This document shows, one piece after another, positions 6,255 through 7,837 of a stretch of DNA of 7,837 bases. Under the pieces are notes generated by a model, which made no database searches, was not told where the DNA came from, and saw nothing but the letters and a program-made list of their open reading frames with translations. Numbering within the stretch: the first letter of the stretch is position 1; the number at the start of each line of letters is the position of its first letter. The position numbers were made by a program, and so were the translations under genes. This DNA is from an uncultured candidate division Zixibacteria bacterium (lineage in GTDB: Bacteria; Zixibacteria; MSB-5A5; GN15; PGXB01), in NCBI GenBank assembly GCA_937925655.1, contig CALAMC010000015.1:1-7837 (forward strand), read 5' to 3'.

Positions 6255-6280
6255 TGTCAAATCAAGTATCGTTCAGTACA
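6255..6280 (-). repeat. Right terminal inverted repeat of the IS481-like element
   Basis: The reverse complement reads TGT at the outer end and ACTTGATTTGACA at the inner end. The inner block matches the left repeat exactly over 13 bp. The minus-strand TTGACA therefore points inward, not out into the flanking DNA. Confidence 0.7.
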
Positions 6281-6325
6281 AATAAGTAAGGCAATCCCAT
6301 ATAAGACAAATGGAATTACTATCAT
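6281..6325 (-). pseudogene. Possible 5' fragment of a membrane protein cut by the insertion sequence
   Basis: Reading from ATG at 6325 on the minus strand gives 15 hydrophobic codons (M-I-V-I-P-F-V-L-Y-G-I-A-L-L-I) that run straight into the insertion-sequence end, followed by 7 codons inside it before a stop. The ribosome site is weak (GGGAAC). On the far side of the element the frame meets TAA after one codon, so the remainder of such a gene is not present there. It is very short and could be chance. Confidence 0.2.
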
Positions 6326-6361
6326 AAATTGTTCCCAATTTTGATGCCCATTGTATGTTAG

Positions 6362-6530
6362 TCAAATCCACAAACGATCAAGAATCGGCTTTAACTCAAG
6401 GTTTTCTTCCTTGTCTTTTAATATTCTCAATGTGACGTCAACATCTGCAAATAACAAACCAGAAATTGTGCTTGGCCCAATGAGTGTAATATGCTTGATA
6501 ATTTTCCCCGCCGTTTATTCTATTAAACAT
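6362..6530 (-). pseudogene. Small protein remnant with probable frameshift
   Basis: On the minus strand an ATG at 6530 opens M-F-N-R-I-N-G-G. If one base is removed from the four-C run at 6506-6509, the frame continues for 47 codons, from K-I-I-K-H-I-T-L-I-G-P through D-V-D-V-T-L-R-I-L-K-D-K-E-E to L-D-R-L-W-I and a TGA at 6362-6364. The shifted stretch has protein-like composition with no stop, suggesting a real 55-aa product or the tail of a larger one. It lies between the lipoprotein stop and the insertion sequence. The family is not recognised. It may be a decayed gene, or intact with a homopolymer sequencing error. Confidence 0.35.
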
Positions 6531-6559
6531 TTTGTTTGCCCTGCTTCCCCGCACCCGGA

Positions 6560-7735
6560 TTATGGACAATAATCAATATATAATTCTGGCGGATAATCGC
6601 TTTCACTGGAATATACAATAATTACATTGCCGGTGCCCTCAATATTAAAGCCATAATTGCTGGCACAGTCAGTGATCCATTTTTGTACAATTGATTTTAC
6701 ATCAATTTCCCACCAATAGCCTGCAGAGGGGGGTGTTGATGTCGCGTAAGGTTGAAGTTCTCCACCAGGTTGATTATTCCAAGTGATACTGCTTTCTGAC
6801 CAGCTCCCTATGGATCTCGCAATAATGGCATAACCACTACCGCGATCGAACACGAACAGTCTGAGAATTGCATTTTTGATCGTGGAACCACACGGGATTG
6901 CAGATAGATTAAACCTGACATATCCTCTGTAATTATAACCAGCTGAAGCCCCAAAGCCAAGATAATCATCGTCACCAAAATTTTGATTGGGTGTCAGTTG
7001 GCAAACCGTTGCATCGCCCGAGACATAGAAGAAATCCGCGTCGCAAATTGTCACAATTTTTGAATTTGACCAACTCGAGACAATACCTGTATGAGTGGCA
7101 CAGCGAGCTTGAGCTTTGACCGAATAGGTTCCGGCGCTGGACCACGAATGCGAAGCGCTGGTTGATGAAGTCCAACCGGAATAGCTCCCATCACCCCAGT
7201 CAAACCGGTATTCAACTGAATGTCCGAGATTACTGGTCGAGCCCCCGGTGCTGTAGGTCAGACTCTGACCTGTCTCCCCACTGCTGGGACCGGTCGGTGT
7301 CGACGGAGTGCTGATCGTCTCTTGAGGTTGGGATTGTGTCGTAAAATCCCAAATATCCGAGCTGGTTGAAGCGCCATTGGGATCTTTGGCAACAATCCGC
7401 CAATAATATTTTGTGCTATAATTCAGAGTTCCAGGGGAATAGCTCGTTCCCGATTGAGAAGATGAAACAAGGGGAGGTGTTGAAGATGTGCCGAAATGAA
7501 CATCATATATAAGCGCATCACCATCAGGATCTGAACAAATCCAACTCAATGTCGAAGTAATTGATTTATTTGTCGATTGATTTGGTGGTGCTCCAGAGGG
7601 TATATTGATTTCAGGTTTATTTGGGGATCGATTTGTAGACCCCGTTGTTGTGTTATCATCACCGCAAGTAAATATGATTAATGCGGTTAGAACCAATAAT
7701 GCAATTGACCAGACGAGGCGTTGACCTTTTAGCAT
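6560..7735 (-). CDS. Surface lipoprotein with FN3-like, PKD-like and DNRLRE-like domains
   Basis: The product is 391 aa from ATG 7733-7735. An open in-frame extension continues upstream into the neighbouring mobile-element end and is rejected, because GGAGGG precedes 7735. Residues 1-23 form a lipoprotein-type signal (L-K-G-Q-R-L-V-W-S then a hydrophobic core) with C24 in I-I-F-T-C-G-D-D. The -1 residue is T rather than G/A/S, so the lipobox is atypical. A T/S/N-rich linker follows. An FN3-like domain (about 38-133) carries D-P-D-G-D, Y-Y-W-R-I-V-A-K-D and W-D-F-T-T. A PKD-like domain (about 142-230) carries Y-R-F-D-W-G-D-G-S and H-S-W-S-S-A-G-T-Y-S-V. A DNRLRE-like domain (about 238-390) carries A-T-V at its start, N-F-G-D-D-D-Y-L-G, G-Y-V-R-F-N-L-S, S-S-I-T-W-N-N-Q-P and I-D-V-K-S-I-V-Q-K-W. 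These are envelope-exposed binding or structural modules. It probably sits on the outer membrane surface. No enzymatic domain is seen. Confidence 0.85.
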   Translation of the reverse strand: MLKGQRLVWSIALLVLTALIIFTCGDDNTTTGSTNRSPNKPEINIPSGAPPNQSTNKSITSTLSWICSDPDGDALIYDVHFGTSSTPPLVSSSQSGTSYSPGTLNYSTKYYWRIVAKDPNGASTSSDIWDFTTQSQPQETISTPSTPTGPSSGETGQSLTYSTGGSTSNLGHSVEYRFDWGDGSYSGWTSSTSASHSWSSAGTYSVKAQARCATHTGIVSSWSNSKIVTICDADFFYVSGDATVCQLTPNQNFGDDDYLGFGASAGYNYRGYVRFNLSAIPCGSTIKNAILRLFVFDRGSGYAIIARSIGSWSESSITWNNQPGGELQPYATSTPPSAGYWWEIDVKSIVQKWITDCASNYGFNIEGTGNVIIVYSSESDYPPELYIDYCP

Positions 7736-7739
7736 TACT

Positions 7740-7745
7740 CCCTCC
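7740..7745 (-). promoter_or_regulatory. Ribosome binding site fixing the lipoprotein start
   Basis: On the minus strand GGAGGG lies 4 nt before ATG 7735. Upstream in-frame ATGs, up to one at 7825 inside the adjacent element, have no such site and do not begin a signal peptide. Confidence 0.7.
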
Positions 7746-7762
7746 ACAGAAATTATAGGAAT

Positions 7763-7789
7763 ATTATATAAACATAATAATTCTGTCAT
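7763..7789 (-). promoter_or_regulatory. Possible hybrid promoter at the mobile-element boundary
   Basis: On the minus strand ATGACA (7784-7789, 5 of 6 to TTGACA) lies exactly at the tip of the IS21-like element. It is followed by TATAAT (7763-7768) at a short 15-bp spacing, or TAATAT (7761-7766) at 17 bp. A second TATAAT lies at 7752-7757 without a good -35. Transcription would run into the lipoprotein gene. Confidence 0.35.
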
Positions 7790-7837
7790 GGGTCGGTCAA
7801 AACCGGCCATTGCGGGTCGCTTCAAAACCGGCCACTT
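7784..7837 (+). mobile_element. Terminal segment of an IS21-family-like element (continues past window edge)
   Basis: The segment begins TGTCATGGGTCGG, with the TG tip expected of IS21 ends. It contains a repeated unit: GGGTCG then TCAAAACCGGCCA, at 7790-7809 and again at 7814-7834. Multiple internal copies of a terminal motif are characteristic of IS21-family ends, where the transposase binds, and the AAAACCGGCCA core is one I associate with such elements. No istA/istB coding sequence is in the window, so the family call rests on the ends alone. Confidence 0.6.
7797..7834 (+). repeat. Direct repeat TCAAAACCGGCCA, two copies
   Basis: Two identical 13-bp copies lie at 7797-7809 and 7822-7834 (25-bp period), each preceded by GGGTCG plus one or two bases. 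They are probably transposase-binding sites of the adjacent IS21-like element. Confidence 0.75.

Larger units (their letters stand above)
5069..6280 (+). mobile_element. Complete IS481-family-like insertion sequence (1212 bp)
   Basis: The element is bounded by TGT (5069-5071) and ACA (6278-6280). The terminal inverted repeats are 26 bp each. The inner 13 bp are identical (ACTTGATTTGACA at 5082-5094, reverse complement at 6255-6267). The outer 13 bp differ strongly apart from TGT unless small gaps are allowed. Further inside, ACCTCTGAA (5121-5129) is matched by TTCAGAGGT (6239-6247), and the left end carries about 19 extra bases between the two matching blocks. It holds one intact transposase gene. 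I see no target-site duplication: the flanks read TTTAAAG on the left and AATAAGT on the right. Confidence 0.8.

Noticed and set aside
6351..6572. 73-aa plus-strand open frame
   Set aside because: There is no ribosome site, it overlaps the end of the lipoprotein gene, and the minus strand gives a more protein-like reading.
1..7837. CRISPR array, tRNA or rRNA genes
   Set aside because: I saw no regularly spaced repeat array of three or more units and no tRNA T-arm or rRNA signature on either strand.

Overview
The window looks like an accessory, mobile-element-bordered segment from a Gram-negative-type (diderm) bacterium. The evidence is a surface lipoprotein built from FN3-like, PKD-like and DNRLRE-like modules, a membrane-anchored VWA protein, strong AGGAGG-type ribosome sites and sigma70-type promoter hexamers. 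The style (moderate G+C, a lipoprotein with a T-C-G-D-D lipobox region, FN3/PKD/DNRLRE architecture) recalls uncultivated FCB-like lineages such as Zixibacteria. That placement is an impression, not a demonstrated fact.

Layout. The left edge holds the last 32 codons of an unidentified plus-strand gene (3-101). It converges on a large minus-strand gene (201-2069) for a GHMP-kinase-like protein whose extra C-terminal third resembles a winged-helix DNA-binding domain. A near-consensus promoter drives this gene (TTGACC, 17 bp, TATAAT; 2193-2221). The 432-bp divergent spacer also carries, on its plus-strand side, a folded leader of two hairpins plus a closing helix (2406-2475) just ahead of a three-gene plus-strand run. 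These genes are a four-helix membrane protein of unknown family (2502-3329), an N-terminally anchored VWA protein with a complete-looking MIDAS (3365-4189), and a two-helix membrane protein with an extracytoplasmic carbohydrate-binding-like beta-sandwich (4288-4986). A strong hairpin (4999-5026) follows.

From 5069 to 6280 lies a complete IS481-like insertion sequence with an intact DDE transposase and imperfect inverted ends but no visible target duplication. Beyond it are short minus-strand coding remnants, one with a probable frameshift in a C run. These are followed by the minus-strand lipoprotein gene (6560-7735). The right edge (from about 7784) is the start of another element, recognised by IS21-style repeated terminal motifs. 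It lies 48 bp upstream of the lipoprotein start and may supply its -35 box.

How the genes may work together is inference. The three plus-strand genes look co-transcribed and probably form an envelope assembly with a metal-dependent adhesion module (VWA) and a glycan-binding module. The divergent GHMP/winged-helix protein could be a metabolite-responsive regulator of that set. I do not recognise this combination as a named system, and it is the best candidate here for something undescribed.
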